Source: Halomonas sp. HAL1
GTDB lineage: Bacteria > Pseudomonadota > Gammaproteobacteria > Pseudomonadales > Halomonadaceae
Direction: 5' to 3'
DNA length: 64,000 nt
Assembly: GCF_030544485.1 (NCBI RefSeq)
Contig: NZ_CP130610.1
Location: forward strand, 2,170,001 to 2,234,000
Under the pieces are notes generated by a model. The model did no database searches. It saw only the letters and a program-made list of their open reading frames with translations, and was not told the origin of the DNA. This document shows positions 25,936 through 35,868 of this stretch, one piece after another. Within the stretch, counting starts at the first letter, position 1, and the number at the start of each line of letters is the position of its first letter. The translations under genes were made by a program, and so were the position numbers.

Positions 25936-27138
25936 TTACGCCTCTCCCTGCGGATCAGTGTCTGTGCCAACGTCTAAGTCCAACGATTGCGCACCTCGTG
26001 GGTAAGCTTCTGGATACCGGCGGATATGGCGCTTCAACTGGTCAAACTGACGCTGTAGCGCAGGTGTGATGTCGGCATAGACATCGCTGATCAAGCTCTC
26101 AAGCGGGGGCGATGCGCGCTTCTCGGCACGTTTTAATGTCTCGAGCACTTCCCGGCGCAGGGCTTCTTGCTGGCTACTCTCCTCTTCCTCACTCCACCAC
26201 TGCTTTTTCAACAGCCATTTTTTTAGCCGCAGCACGGGGTCTTTGGCGCGCCATATCTCTTCTTCATCCTTTGAACGATAGCCTGATGGGTCATCCGAGG
26301 AGGAATGGGCAGCCAGACGATAGCTCATGGCCTCAATCAAGACAGGCTGGTTGCGCTCAACGGCAATCTTGCGCGCCTGACGAGTGGCCTCATAGACCGC
26401 CAACACGTCATTGCCGTCCACGCGTATCACGTGCATATGGTAACCAAATGCTCGTGGGGCAATACCATCAGCGGCGAACTGCTCTACGGCAGGCGTGGAA
26501 ATGGCATAGCCGTTGTTACGGCAGAAGAAAATCACTGGCACCTGATGTACCGAGGCCATATTGAGTGCGGCGTGGAAATCGCCTTCGGAAGCAGCACCTT
26601 CGCCAAAGAAGGTCAGCGTACAGTGGCCATCACCAGCAAGTTTTTGCCCATAGGCGTAGCCCGTGGCCTGTGGAATTTGCGTAGCCAGGGGGGAGGAGAT
26701 GGTCATGTAGTGCAGCTTGCGGGATCCATAGTGGATCGGCATTTGACGGCCTTTGCCGTAGTCCAACTCGTTGCCAAACAGCTGGTTCATAAATTCATCG
26801 ATTGAGAAGCCGCGATACATCAGAGCGCCCTGCTCGCGGTACTGGGCCATGATCATGTCGGCATCATCAAGCGCGGCAGTTGCGCCCACTACGGCGGCCT
26901 CTTCCCCCGTACACTGCATATAGAAACTAAGCCGCCCCTGACGCTGGGCTGCCATCATTCGTTCGTCGAGAATACGCGTGGCCAGCATTGCCTGGTAAAT
27001 GCGCCGGGCATGATCACGCTCAAGCGCCGGTTCAATGGCGCCGTCATGTAGCTCGCCTTCCGGACAGAGCAGGCTAAAGGTGGGAATCGAAAATTCGTCG
27101 CCGGTCATGAAGTCCGGCTGGTGCACGTACTCAGTCAT
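25936..27138 (-). CDS. bkdA1: Branched-chain 2-oxoacid dehydrogenase E1 alpha subunit
   Basis: 400 residues from ATG at 27138 (a second ATG directly before it is equally possible; AAGGA lies upstream). ThDP-binding segment [15 protein letters not shown]...RNN (residues 179-209) is present. The loop [15 protein letters not shown] (residues 275-289) matches the phosphorylation loop of the mitochondrial enzyme, including the serine after the histidine. It decarboxylates 2-oxoacids from valine, leucine and isoleucine with E1beta. First gene of the bkd operon; 135 bp upstream region before yehW holds its promoter, not confidently located. The longer open frame upstream has no family similarity. 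Confidence 0.94.
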   Translation of the reverse strand: MTEYVHQPDFMTGDEFSIPTFSLLCPEGELHDGAIEPALERDHARRIYQAMLATRILDERMMAAQRQGRLSFYMQCTGEEAAVVGATAALDDADMIMAQYREQGALMYRGFSIDEFMNQLFGNELDYGKGRQMPIHYGSRKLHYMTISSPLATQIPQATGYAYGQKLAGDGHCTLTFFGEGAASEGDFHAALNMASVHQVPVIFFCRNNGYAISTPAVEQFAADGIAPRAFGYHMHVIRVDGNDVLAVYEATRQARKIAVERNQPVLIEAMSYRLAAHSSSDDPSGYRSKDEEEIWRAKDPVLRLKKWLLKKQWWSEEEESSQQEALRREVLETLKRAEKRASPPLESLISDVYADITPALQRQFDQLKRHIRRYPEAYPRGAQSLDLDVGTDTDPQGEA

Positions 27139-27273
27139 CATTATTGTCCTTGTTTTACCCCTTTTGAGGGCAGTGTTGTTGGTATTGACCATTTTTGCCA
27201 GTGGATTTATCTGGCATGAGTCAAATACAACTACTGCGACAGTAACGCAGCACAAGAACTTTAGGGATACAAC

Positions 27274-28047
27274 TTAAGCCGCAGAGAGCCGAGAACGCAG
27301 TGGTTGTTGCAGCACTTCAAATAGGCTGTCGACCGTCAATGCCAATAGCGCAATGGTCAACGCCCCCTGAACTACATAGGCCATATTGCCGTTAACGATG
27401 CCGGAGATAATCGGGTCGCCAAGGTTACTGGCCCCAACAGTCGCCCCCAGAGCAGCCGTGGCGATATTAATGGTGACAGAGGTACGAATGCCCGCCAGGA
27501 TGACCGGGGCCGCCAGCGGCAGCTCGACATACCGCAATGTCTGAGTCGGCGTCATGCCCATGGCGTGTGCGGCGGTCTTTATGTCGATATCAACCTCTTG
27601 CAGTCCGGCAAGCGTATTACGCACGATGGGCAGCATGCCATACAGCATCAAGGCGACAATGATGGGCAAAGTACCAAATCCGAGCACAGGTACCGCCAGC
27701 GCCAGCACGGCCACCGGCGGAAAGGTTTGTCCCAGCGAGGCCAACTGGCCGACCAGCGGCAAAAAATCGCTGCCACGCTCGCGAGTCACCACAATGCCAG
27801 CTGAAACGCCTACAACAACGGTCACAAGCGCCGCTATGCCCACCACAAGGAGGTGGCGGCCCAGCAGTACATAGAAATCAGCACGGTCATAAATCACCTG
27901 CCTGGCATCAGGTTCTATCCAGCGAAAAAGTGGCTCGGCAGCAGACATGGCCACAACGCTGAGCAGCAGCAGTGTTCCCCACATCAGTGGCCAAAGCCAC
28001 AGCGGGGCTCTTTTACGTGGCTGCGCGATACTCAGCGAATTACTCAC
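27274..28047 (-). CDS. yehW: Osmoprotectant ABC transporter permease (YehW-like)
   Basis: 257 residues from GTG at 28047, with AAGGAA seven bases upstream and an 8-bp overlap with the ATPase gene. About six membrane segments and the EAA-type loop of binding-protein-dependent permeases (AAHAMGMTPTQTLRYVELPL). Gene order binding protein, long permease, ATPase, short permease equals E. coli yehZYXW, whose products import glycine betaine or related solutes. Last gene of the operon. Confidence 0.88.
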   Translation of the reverse strand: MSNSLSIAQPRKRAPLWLWPLMWGTLLLLSVVAMSAAEPLFRWIEPDARQVIYDRADFYVLLGRHLLVVGIAALVTVVVGVSAGIVVTRERGSDFLPLVGQLASLGQTFPPVAVLALAVPVLGFGTLPIIVALMLYGMLPIVRNTLAGLQEVDIDIKTAAHAMGMTPTQTLRYVELPLAAPVILAGIRTSVTINIATAALGATVGASNLGDPIISGIVNGNMAYVVQGALTIALLALTVDSLFEVLQQPLRSRLSAA

Positions 28048-29002
28048 GCGCACTTCCTTTATCCAGTTGTGCTTCCTTGATGATCCTGCGCAGCGATAGC
28101 TCGCCAATGGGGACATCGTGCTGATCGACAACTGTAAGCCTATCGCTATGGTCGCGTAGCATCATGGAAAGCGCCTGACGTAGTGAGAAATCTGCAGGAA
28201 TCCGTGATTGGGCGGGCAGAGTCGGCCCCATGGAGGTCATGTGGTCTTTAACGCGGGTTAAAGCAGCCTGTTTGAGCCCCCGTTCAAGCCCCCCTAGCAA
28301 TGACTCGACAAACGAGTCGGCTGGCTGTTGCAACAGCGCCAGCGGAGAACCCTGCTGCACTATTCGCCCTTCGCGCATCACCACCAAATGATCTGCTAGC
28401 TTGAGGGCTTCATCCATGTCATGGGTCACGAAGACCACCGTTTTGTGCAGCCGCGCCTGTAGTTTGGCCAGCTCATCCTGAAGCTTTTCACGGGTAATCG
28501 GATCAAGGGCGCCGAAAGGTTCGTCCATCAGCAAAATATCGGGGTCGGCGGCCAATGCCCTTGCCACCCCGACTCGTTGCGCCTGCCCACCTGAAAGCTG
28601 GTGAGGATATTTATGCGCAAACTCCCCGACAGGCAAGCCTAGCAAGTCCATCAACTCTTCAACCCGCCCTTGGACATCGGCGGCTGACCACTTCAATAAC
28701 CGTGGTACCAGACCAATATTGCGCGCCACGTTCCAGTGAGGGAACAAACCGGTGTGCTGAATGACATAACCAATCCGGCGGCGTAGCTTGACCGGGTCAT
28801 ACACCTCAATGGCCTGGCCATCCAGAGTAATGTCACCCTCGCTATGCTCGATTAAACGATTGATCATGCGCAGCGTGGTCGATTTACCACAGCCGGAGGT
28901 ACCTACCAACGCACAAAATTTGCCCTTAGGCACCCGCAGCGAAATATCATCCACCGCGGTTTCTTCACCAAATCGCTTTGAGACATGGGAAAGCTCAATC
29001 AT
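28040..29002 (-). CDS. yehX: Osmoprotectant ABC transporter ATP-binding protein (YehX-like)
   Basis: 320 residues. Walker A GTSGCGKSTTLRM, signature LSGGQAQRVGVARAL, Walker B ILLMDEPFGALDP, switch VTHDMDEAL. Residues about 255-315 (FSLRQALSMMLRDHSDRLTV) resemble a CBS module, which in the OpuA family senses ionic strength. Overlaps yehY by 4 bp and yehW by 8 bp. Confidence 0.92.
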   Translation of the reverse strand: MIELSHVSKRFGEETAVDDISLRVPKGKFCALVGTSGCGKSTTLRMINRLIEHSEGDITLDGQAIEVYDPVKLRRRIGYVIQHTGLFPHWNVARNIGLVPRLLKWSAADVQGRVEELMDLLGLPVGEFAHKYPHQLSGGQAQRVGVARALAADPDILLMDEPFGALDPITREKLQDELAKLQARLHKTVVFVTHDMDEALKLADHLVVMREGRIVQQGSPLALLQQPADSFVESLLGGLERGLKQAALTRVKDHMTSMGPTLPAQSRIPADFSLRQALSMMLRDHSDRLTVVDQHDVPIGELSLRRIIKEAQLDKGSARE

Positions 29003-30198
29003 CGTGTTCCTCCGGGGCGCAGTGCTTCTGCCAGGGCGCCCAAGCCCGCATCCACGACCAGAGCCAGCATTAAAATGGGCAGTGCGCCGAGCAGAACCAT
29101 GTCCATGGCTGCTTGACCCAAACCCTGAAAAATAAAGGTGCCGAGCCCACCCGCCCCGATCAAAGCGGCAACGGCGGTGAGACCAATGGCCTGAACCGTG
29201 GTAATACGCACCCCCTCAAGTAGCACCGGCAGCGCCAGCGGTAGCCGCACCTGCCAAAAACGCTGGCCAGCACGCATTCCCATCCCCTTGGCGGCTTCCA
29301 GGGTATCGGGGCTTACTTCTTCAAGAGCGATATAGGTGTTACGCACCATGGGGAGCAGGCTATAGGCAATCAGTGCGATCAAGGCAGGCGTCGTACCGAT
29401 CCCGCTGACGCCAAGCCGGCCTAGCAATGGTACGTTGGCAGCAAGCCAAGCAAGCGGCGCCAGTAGCAGGCCAAACAAGGCAAGACTGGGAATGGTTTGT
29501 AGAAAATTGAGTACTGCGAAAGCGCCTTTCTGCAGCCGTGCATAGCGGCGCATCAGCATCGCTAGTACTAAGCCAACCACCACGCTAATACTGACGGCAG
29601 CCCCAACCAGCGTCACGTGCTGACCAATAGCTCTCAGAAACTGCCGATCACGCGTCTTAAACTCCTGCACCAGGGCAAGGCTATCCAGCCACAAAGTTGC
29701 ACACAGCCACCACACCAACGCCACGCCACATAACAGCAGCGTGGGCCAGAGACGAGTGAGCTTTAAGCGTAAGCGTATTTCAATTAAGCACAGTAGTAAT
29801 ACAAACAGCACTACCCAATACGCTGCCCCCAGGCCCAAACGCGCCTGGGGCAGTTCAGGATTAATCAGTAAATAGCTGCTGGCAATTAACCCCACGGGCA
29901 TGAGTGCCATCAAGGTCATTACTGCCGCTAACAGAGCGCGATAGTGCCGGTAACTCGGTTGCCACGCTAATATGCCAATGAAACTGAGCAGTAATGTGGC
30001 TAATAGCGCGCCGGGCCAGCCTAAGGCCTCAAGCGCGCCGTAGCTCGTTCCCTGAACAATCCGATTGGGGGCCATGCTAACCACGTCCAAACCCCAGAAT
30101 GCGGCCAGCATGATAAGACTGAGGCTAACAAGCACAGTGTTAGGGTGCCGCCCATCCCAGCGAAGCCGAGGGGTGGGCAATGCATCCAATAACGACAT
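28999..30198 (-). CDS. yehY: Osmoprotectant ABC transporter permease with extra N-terminal membrane domain (YehY-like)
   Basis: 399 residues. The C-terminal 200 residues are the transport permease (EAAKGMGMRAGQRFWQVRLP, the EAA loop). The first ~190 residues add about four to five further membrane helices of unknown role, as in E. coli YehY. The gene starts 27 bp after yehZ. Confidence 0.9.
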   Translation of the reverse strand: MSLLDALPTPRLRWDGRHPNTVLVSLSLIMLAAFWGLDVVSMAPNRIVQGTSYGALEALGWPGALLATLLLSFIGILAWQPSYRHYRALLAAVMTLMALMPVGLIASSYLLINPELPQARLGLGAAYWVVLFVLLLCLIEIRLRLKLTRLWPTLLLCGVALVWWLCATLWLDSLALVQEFKTRDRQFLRAIGQHVTLVGAAVSISVVVGLVLAMLMRRYARLQKGAFAVLNFLQTIPSLALFGLLLAPLAWLAANVPLLGRLGVSGIGTTPALIALIAYSLLPMVRNTYIALEEVSPDTLEAAKGMGMRAGQRFWQVRLPLALPVLLEGVRITTVQAIGLTAVAALIGAGGLGTFIFQGLGQAAMDMVLLGALPILMLALVVDAGLGALAEALRPGGTR

Positions 30199-30225
30199 TA
30201 ATTAGTTATCCCAGGCATAAACACA

Positions 30226-31152
30226 TTAATCAGCTAGCGCATCCAGATAGTCGCTGGCCACTTGGGTCGGTGACAGCCCGTTAACAGCAACATCTGCATT
30301 TAGCGTTTGCAGAGTGACCAGGTCAAGGGTGGCAAAGACCTCGTTGAGCAGCGCTTCCATTTCGGGGTACGTTTCCAGCACGCTTTCACGCACCACGGGG
30401 GCAGGCTGGTATACGGGCTGCACGCCTTTAGTATCTTCCAGTACGACCAGACCCAGTGCACTTAAGCCACCGTCGGTGCCATAAGTCATGGCGGCGTTAA
30501 CGCCACTGGTTTGCTGGGCGGCGGCACGCATGGTGGCAGCAGTATTGCCACCCGACAGCACCAGCAGTTGCTCATCGCTCAATTCAAAACCGTAGGCTTC
30601 CTGAAACGCAGGTAACGCCTGTGCGGATTCCACAAATTCCGCGCTGGCGGCGAATTTGAACTCCCCCCCTTCCGCCAGATAGGCCGCGAGGTCTTCTAAA
30701 CTGACCAATTCATTTTCAGTGGCTACGTCTTCGCGGACACTCATTGCCCAGGTGTTGTTAGCGCTAGCTGGCTGCAGCCAGACCAAGTCTTGTTCCGCGT
30801 CACGCTCTTTAACGGTTTCAAACGCTTGATCCGCATCGTTCCACACTGGACTGTCGGCCATATCAAAAAAGAAGGCACCATTGCCCGTGTACTCAGGGTA
30901 CACATCAATTTCGCCAGCTTCTAATGCCGACCGCACAACACTAGTACCACCAAGCTGTAAGCGGTTTTCGGTAGCAATATCGTTGCGTTCCAAGGTCTGA
31001 ATGATCAGCTCACCCAACACCGACCCTTCCGTATCGATCTTGGAGGACACCACTACCGGCTCATTGGCGCTGGCCTGGGAAAGGGAAATAACGGATACGG
31101 CGCAAGCAACGATTAAGGGCTTAGCAATGATAGGATTAGCTGAAAAGCGCAT
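30226..31152 (-). CDS. yehZ: Osmoprotectant ABC transporter substrate-binding protein (YehZ/OsmF-like)
   Basis: 308 residues. Signal peptide 1-29 (cleavage near SQASANE). The mature start VVVSSKIDTEGSVLGELI and the SGVNAAMTYGTDGGLSALG segment fit the quaternary-ammonium binding protein group (OsmF/OpuCC). GGTSVVRSALEAGEIDVYPEYTGNG (residues about 64-88) is the ligand-site region. It captures betaine-like solutes in the periplasm; consistent with a halophile. First gene of the operon, start supported by AAAAGGAA. Confidence 0.88.
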   Translation of the reverse strand: MRFSANPIIAKPLIVACAVSVISLSQASANEPVVVSSKIDTEGSVLGELIIQTLERNDIATENRLQLGGTSVVRSALEAGEIDVYPEYTGNGAFFFDMADSPVWNDADQAFETVKERDAEQDLVWLQPASANNTWAMSVREDVATENELVSLEDLAAYLAEGGEFKFAASAEFVESAQALPAFQEAYGFELSDEQLLVLSGGNTAATMRAAAQQTSGVNAAMTYGTDGGLSALGLVVLEDTKGVQPVYQPAPVVRESVLETYPEMEALLNEVFATLDLVTLQTLNADVAVNGLSPTQVASDYLDALAD

Positions 31153-31188
31153 CTTGGAATTCCTTTTGAAGTGGGCTTTTTTTACTGA

Positions 31189-31211
31189 GGCTCTTATGAA
31201 GTATAAGAGCC
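31189..31211. other. Inverted repeat between cysS and yehZ
   Basis: GGCTCTTAT and ATAAGAGCC flank a 5-base loop (9-bp perfect stem). On the minus strand it is followed by a run of A, not T, so it is not a standard terminator for cysS; it may still stabilise the mRNA end or mark a regulatory site before yehZ. Confidence 0.5.
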
Positions 31212-31252
31212 ATCAGCGTTTAAGTCAGAGCCTAAGATAAAGCCATCGGCGT

Positions 31253-32659
31253 TTAAGGTGCTTCTAACACCCAAGAAGTACCTTCGCGTGAGTCTTTAAG
31301 AATAATCCCTAGGGCTGAGAGCTCATCGCGAATCGCATCCGCCTGAGCGAAGTCCTTATTCGCTTTCGCCTCAATACGTTGAGCAATTTTCGCTTCAATC
31401 TCGCTTTCGCTAAGCGGCATACCTTGTTGCTGCGTGCCTTTCAGGAAAATTTGCGGCGCCTGCTGAAGCAGCCCCAAAATAGCCCCTAGCTGCTTGAGCT
31501 CGCCCCCAAGCCTAGCGGCCTCGTCGGGCTGCTCCTGCTTGGCGCGATTGACTTCACGCGCCAGCTCAAACATGACTGCCAACGCTTCAGGCGTGTTGAA
31601 GTCATCGTCCATGACCTGAGTAAAACGCTCTCGGTAAGGGGATGCTTCACTGCTGGCAATAGCGTCAGTGTCGACGCCTTCTAGCGCTGTGTATAAACGT
31701 GTCAGCGATTTGCGTGCTTCGGTCAGTGAGTCCACCGAATAGTTGATCGGGCTACGGTAGTGACTGGCCACCAGCAGAAAGCGCACCACTTCAGGGTCGT
31801 GTTCGGCCAGTACATCGCGAATGGTGAAGAAGTTGCCCAGAGATTTGGACATCTTCTCCTTGTTCACCCGCACTGCCCCAGCGTGCATCCAGGTGTTGAC
31901 GTAGGTCTTGCCGGTGGCCGCTTCGCTTTGCGCAATCTCATTTTCATGATGCGGAAAGGTTAGATCCGGCCCGCCACCGTGAATATCGAAGGTATCACCC
32001 AAGCAGCAGGTCGACATCGCCGAGCACTCGATGTGCCAGCCGGGACGCCCATTACCCCACGGCGACGACCAGTGGGCCTCACCCGGTTTTGCAGCCTTCC
32101 AAAGTACAAAGTCGAGTGGATCTTCTTTATGAACATCAACATCCACCCGAGCACCAGAGCGCATATCGTCTAGCTGGCGATTATTGAGCTTGCCGTAATT
32201 GGCAAACTTGCGTACACGGTAGTAAACATCGCCGTTATCGGCCGCATAGGCAAAGCCTTTTGCAATCAGCGTTTCAATCATTGCCACGATATCGTCGATA
32301 TGACCGGTGGCGCGGGGCTCATGAGTCGGTGGCAAAACAAACAGACGCGCTTCATCTTCGTGCATGGCGGCAATCATGCGCTCGGTTAGCGCGGTGATGC
32401 TTTCACCATTTTCGTCAGCACGCTTCAGTATCTTGTCATCAATATCGGTAATGTTGCGCACATAGTTAACATCGTAGCCACGCTCACGCAGGTAGCGGGT
32501 GATGACGTCAAAGGCGACCATGACGCGGGCATGACCAAGATGGCAATAGTCATACACCGTCATGCCGCAGACATACATGCTCACTTTTCCCGCTACAAGC
32601 GGGGTGAAAGGTTCTTTGCGACGCGTCAGCGTATTGTAAATATGCATATGGCTATCCAT
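31253..32659 (-). CDS. cysS: Cysteinyl-tRNA synthetase
   Basis: 468 residues. Class I synthetase: zinc-binding cysteine and HIGH-type motif in [16 protein letters not shown], further zinc ligands around HIECSAMS, and the KMSKS loop in [11 protein letters not shown]. The start at 32659 has CAGGAAA six bases upstream; an internal ATG four codons later is the alternative. It is 14 bp after glnS and probably in the same operon. Confidence 0.97.
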   Translation of the reverse strand: MDSHMHIYNTLTRRKEPFTPLVAGKVSMYVCGMTVYDYCHLGHARVMVAFDVITRYLRERGYDVNYVRNITDIDDKILKRADENGESITALTERMIAAMHEDEARLFVLPPTHEPRATGHIDDIVAMIETLIAKGFAYAADNGDVYYRVRKFANYGKLNNRQLDDMRSGARVDVDVHKEDPLDFVLWKAAKPGEAHWSSPWGNGRPGWHIECSAMSTCCLGDTFDIHGGGPDLTFPHHENEIAQSEAATGKTYVNTWMHAGAVRVNKEKMSKSLGNFFTIRDVLAEHDPEVVRFLLVASHYRSPINYSVDSLTEARKSLTRLYTALEGVDTDAIASSEASPYRERFTQVMDDDFNTPEALAVMFELAREVNRAKQEQPDEAARLGGELKQLGAILGLLQQAPQIFLKGTQQQGMPLSESEIEAKIAQRIEAKANKDFAQADAIRDELSALGIILKDSREGTSWVLEAP

Positions 32660-32673
32660 GTTTTTCCTGGCCT

Positions 32674-34353
32674 TTAGCCCTTCTGCTTGATTTTTGCCCA
32701 GCTATCTTTTAATCCCACGGTGCGGTTAAACACTAAATGCTCTGGCGTGGAATCATGACGATCTGCACAGAAGTAACCAACGCGCTCGAACTGGAAGCGT
32801 GACTCGGGCGTGGCCTCCGCAAGGCTCGGCTCGCCAATTGCCTGACAAACGACCAGCGATTCCGGATTTAAGTGCTCTAGGAAGTCGACCTCTTTGTCAC
32901 GATCTGGCTGCTCAACGGTGAACAGGTTGTCATACAGGCGCACTTCCACTGGCAAACCGTGGTCAGCACTTACCCAATGAATAACCCCTTTCACCTTGCG
33001 GCCTTCCGGGTTTTTGCCCAGCGTATCGAAATCCACTGAACAATGCAGCTCGTTGATGTCACCGGCCGAGTCCTTAATTACCTCGTCACAGCGAATCACA
33101 TAGCTATTGCGTAGACGTACTTCTTTACCTGGCGCGAGGCGGAAGAACTTCTTAGGAGCATCTTCCATAAAGTCGTCTTGATCGATGTAAAGCTCCCGAG
33201 TAAAGGGCACCTTGCGCATCGTCATATCTTCACGTGCAGGGTGCCCTGGCACTTCATACATCTCTTCGTGATCTTCCGGCACATTGGTGAGCACGACTTT
33301 CAGCGGCTTCAACACACACATGGCGCGCGGCGCATTGTCTTCAAGATCTGAGCGAATCGCGTGGGTCAACATGGCGATATCGACTAAGCCACCGTCGGCA
33401 CGGGTGACGCCGATCATCTCGCAGAACTTGCGGATAGAGGTCGGCGTATAACCGCGGCGACGCATGCCGGAAATCGTCGGCATCCGCGGGTCATCCCAGC
33501 CATCGACAATCTTTTCGTCTACCAACAGCTTCAACTTGCGCTTGGAGGTTAGCGTGTAATCAAGATTGAGCCGGGCAAATTCGATTTGGCGCGGCTTGGC
33601 GGGCACAGGAAGGTTATTTAAAAACCACTCATACAGCGGGCGGTGATCTTCAAACTCCAGGGTGCAGATCGAGTGCGTAACACCTTCAATGGCATCTGAT
33701 TGACCATGGGTGAAATCATAAGAGGGGTAGATTTTCCACTTATCGCCCGTTTGGTGATGGCTGGCGTGTCGGATGCGGTAAAGGATGGGGTCGCGTAGGT
33801 TGATATTAGGCGACGCCATGTCAATTTTAGCGCGCACGACCTTTTCACTTTCGCCAAACTCGCCTTCGCGCATTCGCGCCAGCAGATCAAGATTCTCTTC
33901 GGCGCTGCGCTCACGGTAAGGACTAGGGGTACCCGGCGCCGTCAGTGTGCCGCGGTACTCGCGAATTTCATCCGGCGAAAGGTCGTCCACGTAGGCTTTT
34001 CCTTCACGCATCAAGTGCTGCGCCCAGGCATAGAGCTGGTCGAAGTAGTCGGAAGCAAAACGCACAGGGCCTGCCCATTCAAAGCCTAGCCAAGTGACAT
34101 CCTCTTTGATCGCATCGATGTACGCCTGTTCTTCTTTCGCCGGGTTGGTATCATCAAAACGCAGATGACATTCGCCACCCATTTGCTCCGCCAGCCCGAA
34201 ATTGAGACAGATCGACTTTGCATGGCCGATGTGCAAAAAGCCGTTGGGCTCGGGGGGGAAGCGTGTCACGATTTTAGTGACCTGGCCGCCCTCGATTTCG
34301 TCGCGTACTTGGTTGCGAATGAAGTTCGGCGCTGGGGTGGTCTCGTTGGTCAT
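32674..34353 (-). CDS. glnS: Glutaminyl-tRNA synthetase
   Basis: 559 residues. Class I, GlnRS type: [15 protein letters not shown] (HIGH), the KMSKS equivalent in [11 protein letters not shown], the acceptor-binding domain and the C-terminal two-barrel anticodon domain ([21 protein letters not shown]). Divergent from ppiB, as in Pseudomonas. Its leader holds a 17-bp palindrome. Confidence 0.98.
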   Translation of the reverse strand: MTNETTPAPNFIRNQVRDEIEGGQVTKIVTRFPPEPNGFLHIGHAKSICLNFGLAEQMGGECHLRFDDTNPAKEEQAYIDAIKEDVTWLGFEWAGPVRFASDYFDQLYAWAQHLMREGKAYVDDLSPDEIREYRGTLTAPGTPSPYRERSAEENLDLLARMREGEFGESEKVVRAKIDMASPNINLRDPILYRIRHASHHQTGDKWKIYPSYDFTHGQSDAIEGVTHSICTLEFEDHRPLYEWFLNNLPVPAKPRQIEFARLNLDYTLTSKRKLKLLVDEKIVDGWDDPRMPTISGMRRRGYTPTSIRKFCEMIGVTRADGGLVDIAMLTHAIRSDLEDNAPRAMCVLKPLKVVLTNVPEDHEEMYEVPGHPAREDMTMRKVPFTRELYIDQDDFMEDAPKKFFRLAPGKEVRLRNSYVIRCDEVIKDSAGDINELHCSVDFDTLGKNPEGRKVKGVIHWVSADHGLPVEVRLYDNLFTVEQPDRDKEVDFLEHLNPESLVVCQAIGEPSLAEATPESRFQFERVGYFCADRHDSTPEHLVFNRTVGLKDSWAKIKQKG

Positions 34354-34400
34354 GGTGGTGTTGATAACCTCGTGGTGGATGGCGTACTGAGCCGTGAGAA

Positions 34401-34417
34401 CATAGGATACTCCTATG
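34401..34417. promoter_or_regulatory. Palindrome in the glnS leader
   Basis: CATAGGATACTCCTATG: 7-bp perfect arms, 3-bp centre, 48 bp before the glnS start codon. It could be an operator or a 5' mRNA hairpin; a TATAAT match on the minus strand at 34446-34451 may be the glnS -10 element. Confidence 0.4.
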
Positions 34418-34508
34418 GCCCTTCGCGGTGCAGGGCAAAACCGCTATTATAACGTGACGCCGATGCACAGCGCCAAGGCGAACGCCTTTATTGAACAGGA
34501 ATTTATCA

Positions 34509-35009
34509 ATGATCGTATTACAGACGAACCACGGTGACATCACCATCGCGCTTAACCATGAAAAAGCGCCGATTAGCGCGGCGAACTTTGAGCAGTACGT
34601 TCGCGACGGATTTTATGACGGCACCCTGTTTCACCGGGTGATTGACGGATTCATGGTCCAAGGCGGCGGTTTTGATAAAGACTTCGAGCAGAAGCCGACC
34701 GGTGACCCGATCGAGAACGAAGCCGACAACGGCTTAAAAAACACTATCGGTACGCTAGCCATGGCTCGCACCCAGGACCCGCATTCTGCCACTGCGCAGT
34801 TTTTTATTAATGTGGGCGACAATAGCTTTCTTGATCACAGCGGTAAAAGTCTTCAAGGCTGGGGCTATGCGGTATTTGGCGAAGTCGTTGACGGTATGGA
34901 GGTGGTCAACGAGATTAAAAACGTGGCCACTACACGCCGTGGCATGCATGCCGATGTACCCGCTGAAGACGTGATCATCGAACGCGCTTACGTGAAGGAA
35001 GCGGAATGA
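34509..35009 (+). CDS. ppiB: Peptidyl-prolyl cis-trans isomerase B (cyclophilin)
   Basis: 166 residues from ATG at 34509 (AGGA upstream); an in-frame TTG 18 bp earlier is unlikely. Cyclophilin core with the catalytic arginine in [34 protein letters not shown] and the tryptophan of [12 protein letters not shown]. No signal peptide, so cytoplasmic. Followed 13 bp later by lpxH. Confidence 0.96.
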   Translation: MIVLQTNHGDITIALNHEKAPISAANFEQYVRDGFYDGTLFHRVIDGFMVQGGGFDKDFEQKPTGDPIENEADNGLKNTIGTLAMARTQDPHSATAQFFINVGDNSFLDHSGKSLQGWGYAVFGEVVDGMEVVNEIKNVATTRRGMHADVPAEDVIIERAYVKEAE

Positions 35010-35022
35010 CACTGGGAGCTTT

Positions 35023-35796
35023 ATGCGCACATTGCTTGTTGCCGACCTGCATCTAAGTAGCGACACCCCTGAGATTAATCAGGGGTTTTACAGCTACCTA
35101 GAACATACTGCCCCAGGAGCCGATGCTCTTTATATTCTGGGCGACCTTTTTGATGCCTGGATGGGTGATGACCTTCTGGATGCCACTGACCATCCGCTCA
35201 GCATTGTGGCTCAAGAGGTTATCAAGCGGCTGCACAAGCTTAGCAGTGACGGCACCACTGTTTATTTGATGCATGGCAACCGTGATTTTTTACTCGGCGA
35301 GCGCTTTGTTAACGCTTGTCAGGCGATGCTGCTATCTGACATTGAGGAAGTCGAGATTCAGGGGGTGCCCGTGGTACTTCTGCATGGCGATAGCTTATGC
35401 ACCCAAGATGAAGCCTACATGGCTTTCCGTCAGCAGTCGCGCAACCCAGAGTGGCAAACTCAGATATTGGCTCTACCGCTGGAACAACGTCTAGAGCTGG
35501 CCAAAAGCCTACGTATGCAGTCGGGCGAGGCTAACGCCAATAAAGCTGAGGCGATCATGGATGTGACACAGCAGGAAGTCATTTTGCTGATGGAGCGGTT
35601 TGGTGTTGCCACTATGATTCATGGTCACACTCACCGCCCCCACGTACATGACCTGACGGTTGAAGAAGTACCCGCCAAACGTTATGTGTTAGGTGATTGG
35701 GATAGCCAACGTGGCTGGGATATCGTGGTTGAGCGCTCAGATCAAACGGCACCAAGGTTGCGTCAGTTCTCTTTCACCGAATTACCTGACGCCTGA
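35023..35796 (+). CDS. lpxH: UDP-2,3-diacylglucosamine diphosphatase
   Basis: 257 residues. Calcineurin-like metallophosphatase with all metal-binding motifs: ADLH (D8, H10), GDLFD, MHGNRD, LLHGD and IHGHTH. It cleaves UDP-2,3-diacylglucosamine to lipid X in lipid A synthesis, at the inner face of the inner membrane. Pairing with ppiB is the usual Pseudomonas-type arrangement. It ends at a bidirectional terminator shared with ppiD. Confidence 0.96.
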   Translation: MRTLLVADLHLSSDTPEINQGFYSYLEHTAPGADALYILGDLFDAWMGDDLLDATDHPLSIVAQEVIKRLHKLSSDGTTVYLMHGNRDFLLGERFVNACQAMLLSDIEEVEIQGVPVVLLHGDSLCTQDEAYMAFRQQSRNPEWQTQILALPLEQRLELAKSLRMQSGEANANKAEAIMDVTQQEVILLMERFGVATMIHGHTHRPHVHDLTVEEVPAKRYVLGDWDSQRGWDIVVERSDQTAPRLRQFSFTELPDA

Positions 35797-35820
35797 CCTG
35801 AGACCGCTATTTACGGATAT

Positions 35821-35850
35821 AAAAAAGCCGATCGCGAGATCGGCTTTTTT
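35821..35850. terminator. Bidirectional terminator between lpxH and ppiD
   Basis: AAAAAAGCCGATC, loop GCGA, GATCGGCTTTTTT: a perfect stem with A-run and T-run on both sides, placed between convergent genes. Confidence 0.92.
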
Positions 35851-35868
35851 GAACCTGCTTAAGCGATT

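Noticed and set aside
25362..26069. Long open frame opposite the E1 subunit genes (235 codons)
   Set aside because: Antisense to two well-conserved genes and spans their junction; no family resemblance.
31189..31211. cysS terminator
   Set aside because: The stem is good, but the base run after it on the minus strand is A, not T; recorded only as an inverted repeat.
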